Assembly (NCBI GenBank): GCA_949742185.1
Contig: CATJNN010000145.1
Coordinates: forward strand, 1-38,978
DNA from: an uncultured Clostridia bacterium
Lineage (GTDB): Bacteria > Bacillota > Clostridia > UBA1381
Direction of reading: 5' to 3'
Length of the DNA stretch: 38,978 nt
Shown: positions 19,922 through 28,940 of the stretch, in pieces
Position numbering within the stretch: position 1 is the stretch's first letter
How the letters are laid out: the number at the start of each line of letters is the position of its first letter
Position numbers and translations under genes: made by a program
Notes under the pieces: generated by a model
What the model was told of the DNA's origin: nothing
Database searches by the model: none
What the model saw: the letters and a program-made list of their open reading frames with translations, nothing else

Positions 19922-20866
19922 ATGATAGAGATGGAAAAGCCCAATATAGAATGCACGCAAATGACCGACGATTACGGAGTGTTCACAGTATCGCCTCTTG
20001 AGCGCGGTTATGCTATAACGCTTGGCAACTCCCTGCGCAGGATTTTATTATCCTCGCTTCCGGGAGCGGCGGCAACTTCTGTTAAAATTGAAGGCGTGCA
20101 GCATGAGTTTTCAACAGTCCCGGGAGTTAAGGAAGATGTAACCGAGCTTATTTTAAATATTAAAAAGCTTGCGCTAAAGCTTTACTCCGATGCTCCTAAA
20201 ACAATTTATATTGAAGCAAAGGGCGAGGGAGAAATTAAGGCCGGAGATATTAAGTGCGACGCTGATGTGGAAATATGCAATCCTGATTTGCACATAGCAA
20301 CGCTTAATGAAGATGCGCGTTTATATATGGAAATAACCGTGTCAAGAGGCCGCGGATATGTTTCTGCTGAAACAAACAAGCAGAATATACAGCCTATTAT
20401 CGGCGTAATACCGATTGACTCTATATATACGCCTGTTAAATCCGTGAACTACACTGTTGAGACAACGCGCGTTGGTCAGTATACCGACCGCGAAATGCTG
20501 ACGGTTGAAGTGAACACAAATAAAACGATTAAGCCCGACGAGGCAATAAGTCTTGCGGCTAAAATTATGAACGATTTGCTTGCGCTCTTTGTAGATCTTT
20601 CAGACGATGCGAAGAATACTGAAATCATTGTTGAGAAAGAAGAAACGAAGAAAGAAAAAGTCCTCGAAATGACAATAGAGGAGCTTGATTTGTCAGTGCG
20701 CTCATACAACTGTTTGAAGCGCGCGGGAATTAATACCGTTGAGGATTTGACAAACAAGACGGAAGAGGACATGATTAAGGTTAGAAACCTTGGCAGAAAA
20801 TCGCTTGAAGAAGTTATAAACAAATTGAACAATTTAGGTCTTTATCTGAAAAAAGAGGAGGACTAA
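19922..20866 (+). CDS. rpoA: DNA-directed RNA polymerase subunit alpha
   Basis: [40 protein letters not shown]-terminal [23 protein letters not shown]. Confidence 0.98.
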   Translation: MIEMEKPNIECTQMTDDYGVFTVSPLERGYAITLGNSLRRILLSSLPGAAATSVKIEGVQHEFSTVPGVKEDVTELILNIKKLALKLYSDAPKTIYIEAKGEGEIKAGDIKCDADVEICNPDLHIATLNEDARLYMEITVSRGRGYVSAETNKQNIQPIIGVIPIDSIYTPVKSVNYTVETTRVGQYTDREMLTVEVNTNKTIKPDEAISLAAKIMNDLLALFVDLSDDAKNTEIIVEKEETKKEKVLEMTIEELDLSVRSYNCLKRAGINTVEDLTNKTEEDMIKVRNLGRKSLEEVINKLNNLGLYLKKEED

Positions 20867-20881
20867 AAAGGAGGGAATACA

Positions 20882-21226
20882 ATGCCTGGAACAAGAAAGC
20901 TTAATCTTCCTACCGACCAGAGAAGAGCGCTTTTACGCGGTCTCGTAACGAACTTTTTGGAAAACGGTAAAATAGAAACAACTGTTACAAGAGCTAAAGA
21001 AACGAGAAGCATGGCGGAAAAGATGATTACTCTTGGCAAGCAGAACACGCTTCATTCCCGCCGTCAGGCGCTCGCATACATCACAAAAGAAGATGTTGTA
21101 ACGAAGCTGTTTGAAGAAATCGCGCCAAAGTATGCTGAAAGAAACGGCGGATATACAAGAATTGTGCAGACAGGTCCGCGCCGCGGCGATTCTGCGCCTA
21201 TGGCAATACTGGAGCTTGTTGATTAA
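20882..21226 (+). CDS. rplQ: 50S ribosomal protein L17
   Basis: [38 protein letters not shown]. Confidence 0.98.
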   Translation: MPGTRKLNLPTDQRRALLRGLVTNFLENGKIETTVTRAKETRSMAEKMITLGKQNTLHSRRQALAYITKEDVVTKLFEEIAPKYAERNGGYTRIVQTGPRRGDSAPMAILELVD

Positions 21227-21238
21227 TAATGAGAAACA

Positions 21239-21272
21239 CTTAAAAAGGACGGCAATACGCCGTCCTTTTTAA
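21239..21272 (+). terminator. Terminator at end of ribosomal supercluster
   Basis: ttaaaaaggacggc-aatac-gccgtcctttttaa. Confidence 0.9.
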
Positions 21273-21365
21273 GTTTGTTTAAAACAACTTGCAGATTTTT
21301 ACTATACCCGTTCAATTCAGCAAAACCAAGATGTGTTTTAAGAAAAGCAGAGCACATTTTGATTA

Positions 21366-23003
21366 TTATTTCTTAACAATAGATTCTGCAAGCTTGAGCG
21401 CGTCATCAATATTTTCACATATGTAATTTGCTCCGACCTCATCATAGAATCCTGATTTTTTAAATACTGACATTGGCTGTTCGTTAACATGGGAGAAAAT
21501 AGGTATAACTTTCTTTTTTCGGCATTTAGAAAGAAACAATTCCAGCTTATGAATTGCGGTAGCGTCTATAGCAGGAACACCGCTCATACGAATGATGATA
21601 ACCTGCGCATTTTTATAAAGATACATGCCGGCAAGTTTATCAGCCGCGCCGAAGAACATGGGACCGCTTATCTCATATACAAACACTCCCTTGGGTACAT
21701 CGCGCAAATGTTCGGCGTTTCCTCCGTCCTCAGCGTATTTCCAGCCGTGAACGTCGGTAACGTCTGCCATTCTTGTCATAAACAGAATAGCCGCAAGCAC
21801 AATGCCAATACCAATCGCAAAAACAAGGTCGAATGCAACGGTCAGCACAAATGTTGTAAGGAGAACGAAGACGTCGCTTTTCGGAGATGATTTAACAAGA
21901 TGTATGAAAGTTCGCCATTCGCTCATATTATACGCTACAACAAACAATATAGCGGCAATAGCTGGCATGGGTATCAAAGAAGCATATGGCATTAACAATA
22001 GTAAAATAAGCAAAAGGACAACAGCATGAACCATACCCGAGATAGGGGTGCGTCCGCCGTTTTTCACGTTCGCCGCTGTTCTTGCTATAGCTCCCGTTGC
22101 GGGAATGCCTCCGAAAAGCGCTGAAACAATATTTCCTGCGCCCTGCGCCACAAGTTCCATATTTGAGTTGTGCTTATCGCCAATCATTCCGTCCGATACA
22201 ACGCACGAAAGCAGAGATTCAATAGCTGCGAGTATCGCTATTGTGAAAGCGTCCGGCAAAACTGCGCGTATAGTTGAGAAAGAAAATGCAGGCGTCACAA
22301 ATTTGGGAAATCCCGCTGAGATTGTGTATAGGTCGCCGATTGTGTTAACGTTCATATGTAGAAGCTTAACAAGAGCCGCGCTCACAACAACCGCAATCAA
22401 AGACGGCGGCACGCGTTTAAATATTTTCGGCGTTATAACAAGAATTGCGATTGACACAAGGCCTATTATAAGGGCTTGGTAATTAAATGTTGAAAAAGAG
22501 TGAAAGACTTCTCCGAGCTTTTCCATTGTTTCAACAGGTGAATTTGTGAAAGTAAGTCCGAAAAAATCTTTTAGCTGACCAATAACGATTGTGATTGCTA
22601 TACCGGATGTGAAGCCTGTCGTTATGGTGTGCGGTATGAATTTAATCATTTTCCCGAAGCGGCACACACCGAATATGATTAGAATAATACCCGCCATAAT
22701 CGTAGCGGTCATAAGTCCGCTCATGCCGTTTTTAGCGGCTATACCGGCAACGATCGTGGCGAATGCCGCCGTAGGTCCTGAAATCTGCACGCGGCTTCCG
22801 CCTAAAAGCGCAATTACAAAACCGGCTGTGATAGCCGTATACAATCCCTGTTCCGGCTGAACGCCGGAGGCGAGCGCTAAGGCTATGGAAAGCGGCAGCG
22901 CAATAATAGCCACAATAATTCCTGCTATAATATCTTTTACAAGCTGTTCTTTAGAATATTTTTTCATGCAGGAAAGAAGTTTTGGTTTAAGTCCTTCGTC
23001 CAT
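21366..23003 (-). CDS. SulP family anion transporter with C-terminal STAS domain
   Basis: DIIAGIIVAIIALPLSIALALASGVQPEQGLYTAITAGFVIALLGGSRVQISGPTAAF; STAS PAIDATAIHKLELFLSKCRKK. Confidence 0.93.
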   Translation of the reverse strand: MDEGLKPKLLSCMKKYSKEQLVKDIIAGIIVAIIALPLSIALALASGVQPEQGLYTAITAGFVIALLGGSRVQISGPTAAFATIVAGIAAKNGMSGLMTATIMAGIILIIFGVCRFGKMIKFIPHTITTGFTSGIAITIVIGQLKDFFGLTFTNSPVETMEKLGEVFHSFSTFNYQALIIGLVSIAILVITPKIFKRVPPSLIAVVVSAALVKLLHMNVNTIGDLYTISAGFPKFVTPAFSFSTIRAVLPDAFTIAILAAIESLLSCVVSDGMIGDKHNSNMELVAQGAGNIVSALFGGIPATGAIARTAANVKNGGRTPISGMVHAVVLLLILLLLMPYASLIPMPAIAAILFVVAYNMSEWRTFIHLVKSSPKSDVFVLLTTFVLTVAFDLVFAIGIGIVLAAILFMTRMADVTDVHGWKYAEDGGNAEHLRDVPKGVFVYEISGPMFFGAADKLAGMYLYKNAQVIIIRMSGVPAIDATAIHKLELFLSKCRKKKVIPIFSHVNEQPMSVFKKSGFYDEVGANYICENIDDALKLAESIVKK

Positions 23004-23063
23004 AGTATCCCCCGATTTAATTAATATTTACTGATAATACTTCCCTCAGTATTTAATACAATT

Positions 23064-23558
23064 CTACACATTACCATCGTCACTGTCAAGCGAACTCGTC
23101 GGTGTCTTTTTCTTTTTCCTCAGCTCTTTAAAGAACGCTTTGATAAGCTCCGAGCATTCCTTTTCCATAATACCGCCTGCAACGTCTACTGTGTGGCAAA
23201 ACATATTAGGCTCAAATAAGTTTGCGACAGAGCCCGCGCAGCCTGTTTTAGAATCGTATGCTCCGAAATATACGCGTTCAATCCGAGCGTGAGTAATCGC
23301 TCCCGCGCACATTGCGCAAGGCTCCAGCGTGACATACATCTCGCACCGCGGAAGACGCCATCCGCCGAGCCTGCGGCAGGCTTTATCAATAGCGATAACC
23401 TCTGCGTGCATAAGCGCGTTTTTTTTAGTTTCACGTTTATTATATCCTCGCGCAATAATTTTCCCGTCCTGCACAATCACTGCTCCAATCGGTGTTTCTC
23501 CTATATCGTATGCCTTTTTTGCCTGACGGAGAGCCTCCCGCATAAATTTATTATCCAT
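23064..23558 (-). CDS. tadA: tRNA-specific adenosine deaminase
   Basis: MREALRQAKKAYDIGETPIGAVIV; HAEVIAIDKACRRLGGWRL; PCAMCAGAI; start reassigned to MDNKF behind aaaggag. Confidence 0.93.
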   Translation of the reverse strand: MDNKFMREALRQAKKAYDIGETPIGAVIVQDGKIIARGYNKRETKKNALMHAEVIAIDKACRRLGGWRLPRCEMYVTLEPCAMCAGAITHARIERVYFGAYDSKTGCAGSVANLFEPNMFCHTVDVAGGIMEKECSELIKAFFKELRKKKKTPTSSLDSDDGNV

Positions 23559-23640
23559 AGTTGCTCCTTTATATAAAAACGGTAACATTTAATTAAATAT
23601 TATATAATTATTATGTTACTTTGTCAATCTGCTATAAACA

Positions 23641-23669
23641 TTGACATTTTTGCTGATTTATTGTAAAAT
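23641..23669 (+). promoter_or_regulatory. Sigma-A-type promoter of agrA-agrC
   Basis: TTGACA-17 nt-TAAAAT. Confidence 0.75.
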
Positions 23670-23722
23670 AATGTACAAATTAAGAGAATATTCTAAAATT
23701 ATGCTGGAAGAGAGATATTTAT

Positions 23723-24442
23723 ATGAAACTAAAGATAGCAATATGCGATGATAACGAGCAGATTCTAAACGAGGAATATAATATGCTTGAATTTATTTTG
23801 AAAGAGAGGTGCATTGAAGGGGTAGTTCATAAGTTTAGCGAGCCTGAGGAGCTGTTAAAATCAACGGAGATATATGACATTGTTGTTCTTGATGTTGAGA
23901 TGGGGAGGCTGAACGGCATTGAAACTGCCGATATGCTGAAAAAAGCAAATAAAGAGTGTATTATATTTTTTGTCACCAACTACGAGTCATATATTGACGA
24001 GGCTTTTAATAAGCATCCGTTCCGATTCTGGACAAAGCCGCTGGATAAACGAAGGCTGGACTACGGAGTGGAATGTGCTCTTAAAGAAATTAACGCTCGG
24101 ATTCCGCGTATAAATGTTCATATAGATAACACAAACCTGGATGTACCGGCTGGGAATATTATATATATTTATATGGAAAACAGACGGCTTCATTTAATAA
24201 CGGACAAAGGAGATATGGTAACGCGGGATACAATAAAAAGTATTGGCGAACAGCTAAAGGATATTGGCTGTTTTGGCAAGACGAGCCGCGGATATTACGT
24301 TAACTTTAATTATGTAACAGAATATGACCGCGAATACGTTTATTGCGAATATCAGCAGAAAAAATATAAGGTTGATATATCAAGACGTAAATACAATGAT
24401 TTTAATATTTCGTTTAAGAAATGGTTAGGAGGAGCAAAATGA
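23723..24442 (+). CDS. agrA: LytTR-family response regulator (AgrA-type)
   Basis: IAICDDNEQILNEEYNMLE, VVLDVEMGRLNGIETADML receiver; C-terminal LytTR-like IYIYMENRRLHLITDKGDMVTRDTIKSIGEQL. Confidence 0.85.
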   Translation: MKLKIAICDDNEQILNEEYNMLEFILKERCIEGVVHKFSEPEELLKSTEIYDIVVLDVEMGRLNGIETADMLKKANKECIIFFVTNYESYIDEAFNKHPFRFWTKPLDKRRLDYGVECALKEINARIPRINVHIDNTNLDVPAGNIIYIYMENRRLHLITDKGDMVTRDTIKSIGEQLKDIGCFGKTSRGYYVNFNYVTEYDREYVYCEYQQKKYKVDISRRKYNDFNISFKKWLGGAK

Positions 24443-25731
24443 GAATAGATTTAGGAATTATATTGGGAGTAGTATTAGCGTGTATATTTTTTATTTATTA
24501 CGCAGACACGTTGTTTTACAGAAAAATAAATAAGGTGGCGTGTTATTGTATTATAGGTGCTTTTTATGTTGCGCATCTATTTATTTGTGCATTTGGAAAC
24601 TTGCCTGTTAATGTTATTACACTTTTCTTAATGACGTTTTTATGTTTTATTTGTTGTTATCATATAGATTTAAAAAATGCATTATTACAGAGTTTTGTAA
24701 TTGTATTATTAGCAGATTTAAGTGAATTAATAATAGCTTTTATACCACATTTAAATATTTCACCAGTTAATACTAATTTTATAAATGCTACACAATCTTT
24801 GATCTTAACATTAACAAGCAAATCTTTATATCTTATAGGAATTATGATTGTAAGTAAATTGTTTGGTAAATATAAGAGTTTGTGTGGAACGCCATCGACT
24901 GTTTTAATTTTGGTGCCAATATTAACTATATGTTCTCTTTTTCTTATGTTGCAAATAAATATAACATCAAATTTATTATCAGGAATATGTTTATTATTAA
25001 TTTTAATAAATGTAGTATTATTGATTATTAATAAAAGAATGATTAATAAAGATTTAGAAATTGCTGAACTTAAAGCAGAAACTGCAAAAGAACATTTTCG
25101 TTTGGAGGAATATTTAATGTTAAAAGAAAAATATGAAGGTATGAATGTATTTCATCATGATTTTAAAGAGCATATGATTACGATAAATGCTTTAATAGAA
25201 AATAATATTGAGAAAGCAAAAGAATACATAAAAGCTATTTGTAAAGAAGAGGCGAAAGTACATTATGTTAAATATACCAATAATGATATGCTTAATATTG
25301 TACTCACAAAAAAGAAAGAAGACTGTTCAGATAGTGGAATAGAGTTTATAATCGACCCTATACAAGTGGATATGTCATTTTTGAGCGATATTGATACTGT
25401 ATCTTTGTTTTCAAATTTAATAAATAATGCTATTGAAGCTTGTAATGAGTGTGAAGAAAAAAAGATATTTTTAAATATAAGCGCTGCAAATAAAAATTTT
25501 ATTACCATGAAAATAGAAAATACTGTAGATAAAAAGCCGCTCGTTATAGATGGAAAGCTTCGCACGCATAAGAAAAATAAAGATTTGCACGGCATAGGAA
25601 TGAATAGCATCCGCAGAACTTTAACAAGATACGACGCTTCACTCGACTGGAATTATAATGCCGATAATAAGATATTCAGCGTAACAATAGTTTTGCAGAA
25701 TAATAAAAAAGATACCGCTAACGCAAAATAA
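24439..25731 (+). CDS. agrC: AgrC-type sensor histidine kinase (GHKL ATPase)
   Basis: Multi-TM N-terminus; FHHDFKEHMITINALIE H-box; NLINNAIEAC N-box; HGIGMNSIRR G-box; ATG 24439 overlaps agrA stop. Confidence 0.85.
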   Translation: MRIDLGIILGVVLACIFFIYYADTLFYRKINKVACYCIIGAFYVAHLFICAFGNLPVNVITLFLMTFLCFICCYHIDLKNALLQSFVIVLLADLSELIIAFIPHLNISPVNTNFINATQSLILTLTSKSLYLIGIMIVSKLFGKYKSLCGTPSTVLILVPILTICSLFLMLQINITSNLLSGICLLLILINVVLLIINKRMINKDLEIAELKAETAKEHFRLEEYLMLKEKYEGMNVFHHDFKEHMITINALIENNIEKAKEYIKAICKEEAKVHYVKYTNNDMLNIVLTKKKEDCSDSGIEFIIDPIQVDMSFLSDIDTVSLFSNLINNAIEACNECEEKKIFLNISAANKNFITMKIENTVDKKPLVIDGKLRTHKKNKDLHGIGMNSIRRTLTRYDASLDWNYNADNKIFSVTIVLQNNKKDTANAK

Positions 25732-25752
25732 CGACCATTCAGTCGATTGCTG

Positions 25753-25781
25753 TTTACATTTGAGAGCTTTTCTGTTATATT
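25753..25781 (+). promoter_or_regulatory. Candidate promoter for agrD-agrB
   Basis: TTTACA-17 nt-TATATT, 33 nt upstream of agrD start. Confidence 0.6.
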
Positions 25782-25813
25782 ATTCATGTAAGTTATTAAA
25801 AGGAGGGAACAAA

Positions 25814-25984
25814 ATGTTAAAAGAGTATTCAAAAAAATTCTTTAACAAAAGCATGCGTGTTATTATGTGTGCGATGCCCGCAATTTTAACAGCTTTGCTT
25901 GTATTTCATGCAAATTCAACTGCATGTCTTATAAACGGGCAGCCTGAGCCGCCAAAGGCTCTTAAAAATTATCGTAAATTCTAA
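25814..25984 (+). CDS. agrD: AgrD-like cyclic lactone autoinducer peptide precursor (56 aa)
   Basis: MLKEYSKKFFNKSMRVIMCAMPAILTALLVFHANSTACLINGQPEPPKALKNYRKF: basic/hydrophobic leader, ANSTAC core, QPxPPKALK tail; abuts agrB. Confidence 0.85.
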   Translation: MLKEYSKKFFNKSMRVIMCAMPAILTALLVFHANSTACLINGQPEPPKALKNYRKF

Positions 25985-26560
25985 ATGGATAATATATCCA
26001 GAAGAATTATAAGTTATGCTGTGAGCCATAGTTTTATACGGAAAGAACAATACGAGGAATATGTATATATTCTTACCATGCTCCTGAATGTATTCATCAC
26101 TGATATCACTCTTTTTTTAATCGGTGTTCTTATGAATATGCCATGGGAGTGTGTAGCATTTTGGCTAGTATACATGGTTTTACATAAATATTGCGGTGGG
26201 TTCCATTTCAGCACATCTTTGAAATGTTATCTGTCGTCATGTATTATGTGCCCGGTTGTTCTGCTTTTTATTCGATTCGTTCCGTTAGGTCCAATATGGC
26301 TCTTAGCAATAACTTTAATTTCTGCAATAATACTGCTTATTGTTTCTCCGGTTGAAGCGCAGAATAAACCGCTCGACGGAAAAGAAAAAGTTGTATTTGG
26401 CAGAATAGCAAGAATTTTAACGATAATTACCGTGATTTTATACGGAGTTATGTTATTTGCAAAGCTGTTTGCCGTTGCAAAAATAATATCAGCAGCTATT
26501 GTCTGCGTTATGATTTTTGCTGTGGCGGGCAAATTGTATCTTAAACATTTGCAAAAATGA
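25985..26560 (+). CDS. agrB: Accessory gene regulator B peptide-processing endopeptidase
   Basis: LVYMVLHKYCGGFHFSTSLKCYLSS matches AgrB His/Cys catalytic region; multi-TM; SPVEAQNKPLDGKEK. Confidence 0.92.
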   Translation: MDNISRRIISYAVSHSFIRKEQYEEYVYILTMLLNVFITDITLFLIGVLMNMPWECVAFWLVYMVLHKYCGGFHFSTSLKCYLSSCIMCPVVLLFIRFVPLGPIWLLAITLISAIILLIVSPVEAQNKPLDGKEKVVFGRIARILTIITVILYGVMLFAKLFAVAKIISAAIVCVMIFAVAGKLYLKHLQK

Positions 26561-26620
26561 AAATACAGAGGGGAATCGACCCTCCTCTATATTTTGCTGT
26601 TATAACACAAATTATAACAA

Positions 26621-26653
26621 AAAACTGGCAGGTTTATTCCTGTCAGTTTTTTT
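26621..26653 (+). terminator. Terminator of agr locus
   Basis: aaaactggcagg-tttatt-cctgtcagttttttt (one G-U pair). Confidence 0.82.
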
Positions 26654-26840
26654 GTTAACCGTATTATAAAGCAACAGTTAAGATAATGCGGGATTTAATA
26701 TCCGGCATTATTTTCATTGAATGTTTTGCCGGCAAGCAAAGAAAAAATAAACTGGTTTAATACCCGAATTTGTTTTTATATTATATGCTGGTTTCTTCTT
26801 ACCGTTTGGAATTGTCAGAAAAATATCCCTTTTTATTATT

Positions 26841-27890
26841 CTATTTTAACGTGAATTTATATTCCGTAGTGTGTTTGTATTCCTGTCCCGCTTTTAAAAC
26901 CGGCGACGGAAAATGGCTGTGCGCCATAGCGTTAGGGAAGCACTGCGTTTCCAGACAAAACGCATTATGCGCGCCGTAAATAACTCCATCCTTGCAGACG
27001 CGTCTTGACTCAGCGCAGTTCATTGTATATAACTGTACCGCAGGAGCGTCGGTATACATCATCATGCAGATTCCGGATTCGGCACATGACGCCGCCGCGC
27101 CCAACCGATAACCCGCGCCCTCAATGGCAAAATTATGGTCGTATCCGCCAAACATTTGTATCTGACTGAAATCCGCATTTATATCCTGTCCGATAGGCTT
27201 AGGCGCGCGAAAATCAAACGGCGTACCGCCGACTGAACATACCTCGCCTGTAGGCATACATTCGTTGTTGTTTGGAGTATAGAATCCGCTGTTAATTTGC
27301 AAAATCTGATTGTATATTGTCCCGCTTGCATGTCCTGCAAGGTTAAAATAGCTGTGATTTGTGAGATTTACGAGCGTATCTTTGTCTGACACTGCGCGGT
27401 ACTCTATTTTGAGTGCGTTTTCGGCTGTAAGGCTGTAGGTCATATGTACCGTAAGATTGCCCGGAAAGCCCTCTTCGCCGTCAGGACTTACGAGCGACAG
27501 TTCTAAAGCGGGTTCTTTGTCTGTGCCAGTGGCGTTTGCAGACCAAAGTTTTTTATCAAAACCGATATTGCCGCCGTGCAGACTGTTTTCACCCTCGTTT
27601 ATACCGACTTTGTACTGCGAGCCCCCAAGAGAAAACTCGCCTCTGGCAATACGGTTTGCGTGTCTGCCGATTGCCGCGCCATAGTAGCCGTAATTGTCAA
27701 GATATTCATTGAGAGTGTCGCGTCCGAGCACAATGTCAATGTCATTTCCGTTTTTGTTCCGAACAAAAACATTGCGTATAATGCCGCCGTAATTTGTTAT
27801 GCACGCGCGCAGTCCTAAACTGTTGTCAAGCGTGTACAGCGTAACGTCCGCGCCGTTTATTGCGCCGAAAATTTCTGTTGTAATTCCCAT
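26841..27890 (-). CDS. galM: Aldose 1-epimerase
   Basis: NYGGIIRNVFVRNKNGNDIDIVLG; GRHANRIARGEF; NLTNHSYFNLAG; start reassigned to MGITTE behind gggagg. Confidence 0.92.
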   Translation of the reverse strand: MGITTEIFGAINGADVTLYTLDNSLGLRACITNYGGIIRNVFVRNKNGNDIDIVLGRDTLNEYLDNYGYYGAAIGRHANRIARGEFSLGGSQYKVGINEGENSLHGGNIGFDKKLWSANATGTDKEPALELSLVSPDGEEGFPGNLTVHMTYSLTAENALKIEYRAVSDKDTLVNLTNHSYFNLAGHASGTIYNQILQINSGFYTPNNNECMPTGEVCSVGGTPFDFRAPKPIGQDINADFSQIQMFGGYDHNFAIEGAGYRLGAAASCAESGICMMMYTDAPAVQLYTMNCAESRRVCKDGVIYGAHNAFCLETQCFPNAMAHSHFPSPVLKAGQEYKHTTEYKFTLK

Positions 27891-27948
27891 ATGTATGCCT
27901 CCCTGCTTTTTTTCTATTTTACCATAGAGCGCGTCGGGAAGCAATATG

Positions 27949-28446
27949 CTAAAGCATATAATCCGGAATAAAAGTTTCCCGCATGTTTAAGAATCCTTTA
28001 AAATCCTCTTTTTGTTCTCCGTTTATAGTAAACTTCACAGTGGATATGCCTTCGACAGACGTGACGGAGTTTACAATCTGATACACTGCCAAAACCTCAA
28101 GGTCTCTGCCCTCGAACGGAGCGTTTATCATAGATTCCGATAAATCTACAACAGCAGTTTCATGTTCAACTTTAACGGTTATGCAGTTTTTTTCATTTGG
28201 AATAAGGCGGCGGATTTTCTTGTTTGAGTCGCTTCCCTCAATAAGTTTGTTCACTACCCATTCCGCGCTTTTCTGCGCGCTCATTTTCTTAATTGGCGTT
28301 TCTATAGGAATAAGCCGAAGCATATCGCTGTCGATATAATAAATCTCTACGGTTCTGTTTTCAGCCATAGCGCCCCTGCTTGCGCCGCAGCCGCTGAGCA
28401 TGCACGCGCATAAAAGCAGAATAAACGCTGTTTTTATCTTTTGCAT
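27949..28446 (-). CDS. GerMN-domain lipoprotein
   Basis: MQKIKTAFILLLCACMLSGCGAS lipobox; AEWVVNKLIEG...RLIPNEKN...TAVVDLSESMI...VNSVTSVEGISTVKFTINGE. Confidence 0.82.
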   Translation of the reverse strand: MQKIKTAFILLLCACMLSGCGASRGAMAENRTVEIYYIDSDMLRLIPIETPIKKMSAQKSAEWVVNKLIEGSDSNKKIRRLIPNEKNCITVKVEHETAVVDLSESMINAPFEGRDLEVLAVYQIVNSVTSVEGISTVKFTINGEQKEDFKGFLNMRETFIPDYML

Positions 28447-28502
28447 AAAAAATCCCTCCAAATATATTATACATATATTATATGAAGGGGGGTTGGAAAA
28501 TA

Positions 28503-28757
28503 TTACATATTTTTCTTTGCGTCCTCAAGAGCGCGTGCAAGCTGGTCGGGGCAGGACGTGCCTCGTCCGTTGCAGTCGGTGTTTTTCAGACGGCTTATAA
28601 CCTCGTCAACGTTCATACCCTCGGCAAGCTTTGATATACCGGACGTATTGCCGTTGCAGCCGCGAGTGAAACGAATGTTGCGCACAATATCTCCGTCTAT
28701 GTCAAATTCAATTTTTGCCGAACAAACTCCGTGCGGCGTATAAGCAAATGATTTCAT
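28503..28757 (-). CDS. TSCPD-domain protein
   Basis: MKSFAYTPHGVCSAKIEFDIDGDIVRNIRFTRGCNGNTSGISKLAEGM...CNGRGTSCPDQLARAL. Confidence 0.88.
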   Translation of the reverse strand: MKSFAYTPHGVCSAKIEFDIDGDIVRNIRFTRGCNGNTSGISKLAEGMNVDEVISRLKNTDCNGRGTSCPDQLARALEDAKKNM

Positions 28758-28879
28758 GTTCAACACTCCTAATTAATATGATATATTAATATTATCATAA
28801 AAGATATGATTTTTCAATATAGTTATTGGATTTAATTATCGTTAGATAACGGATATTTTTTGCTGACGTTAAATAGTTA

Positions 28880-28908
28880 TTGAAAACAGCTTTGAATTGA
28901 TATATAAT
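28880..28908 (+). promoter_or_regulatory. Sigma-A-type promoter of SGNH hydrolase gene
   Basis: TTGAAA-17 nt-TATAAT. Confidence 0.7.
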
Positions 28909-28940
28909 AAACCTATGATAAGGAAAAAAGGAGGATATAT

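Noticed and set aside
22048-22482. + strand ORF of 144 aa opposite SulP
   Set aside because: Antisense shadow of a TM-protein gene with no start context
25731-25765. Possible 21-bp-spaced CATT direct repeats upstream of agrD as AgrA/LytTR boxes
   Set aside because: Only the four-base CATT core matches; not better than chance by eye and overlaps the -35
26770-26979. + strand ORF of 69 aa
   Set aside because: Runs antisense into galM; no RBS or family resemblance
28820-28882. Direct repeat TAGTTATTG (28820-28828 and 28874-28882) and CGTTAGATAACG palindrome upstream of the SGNH hydrolase gene
   Set aside because: Could be an operator but AT-rich and short; no second instance in window to support a motif
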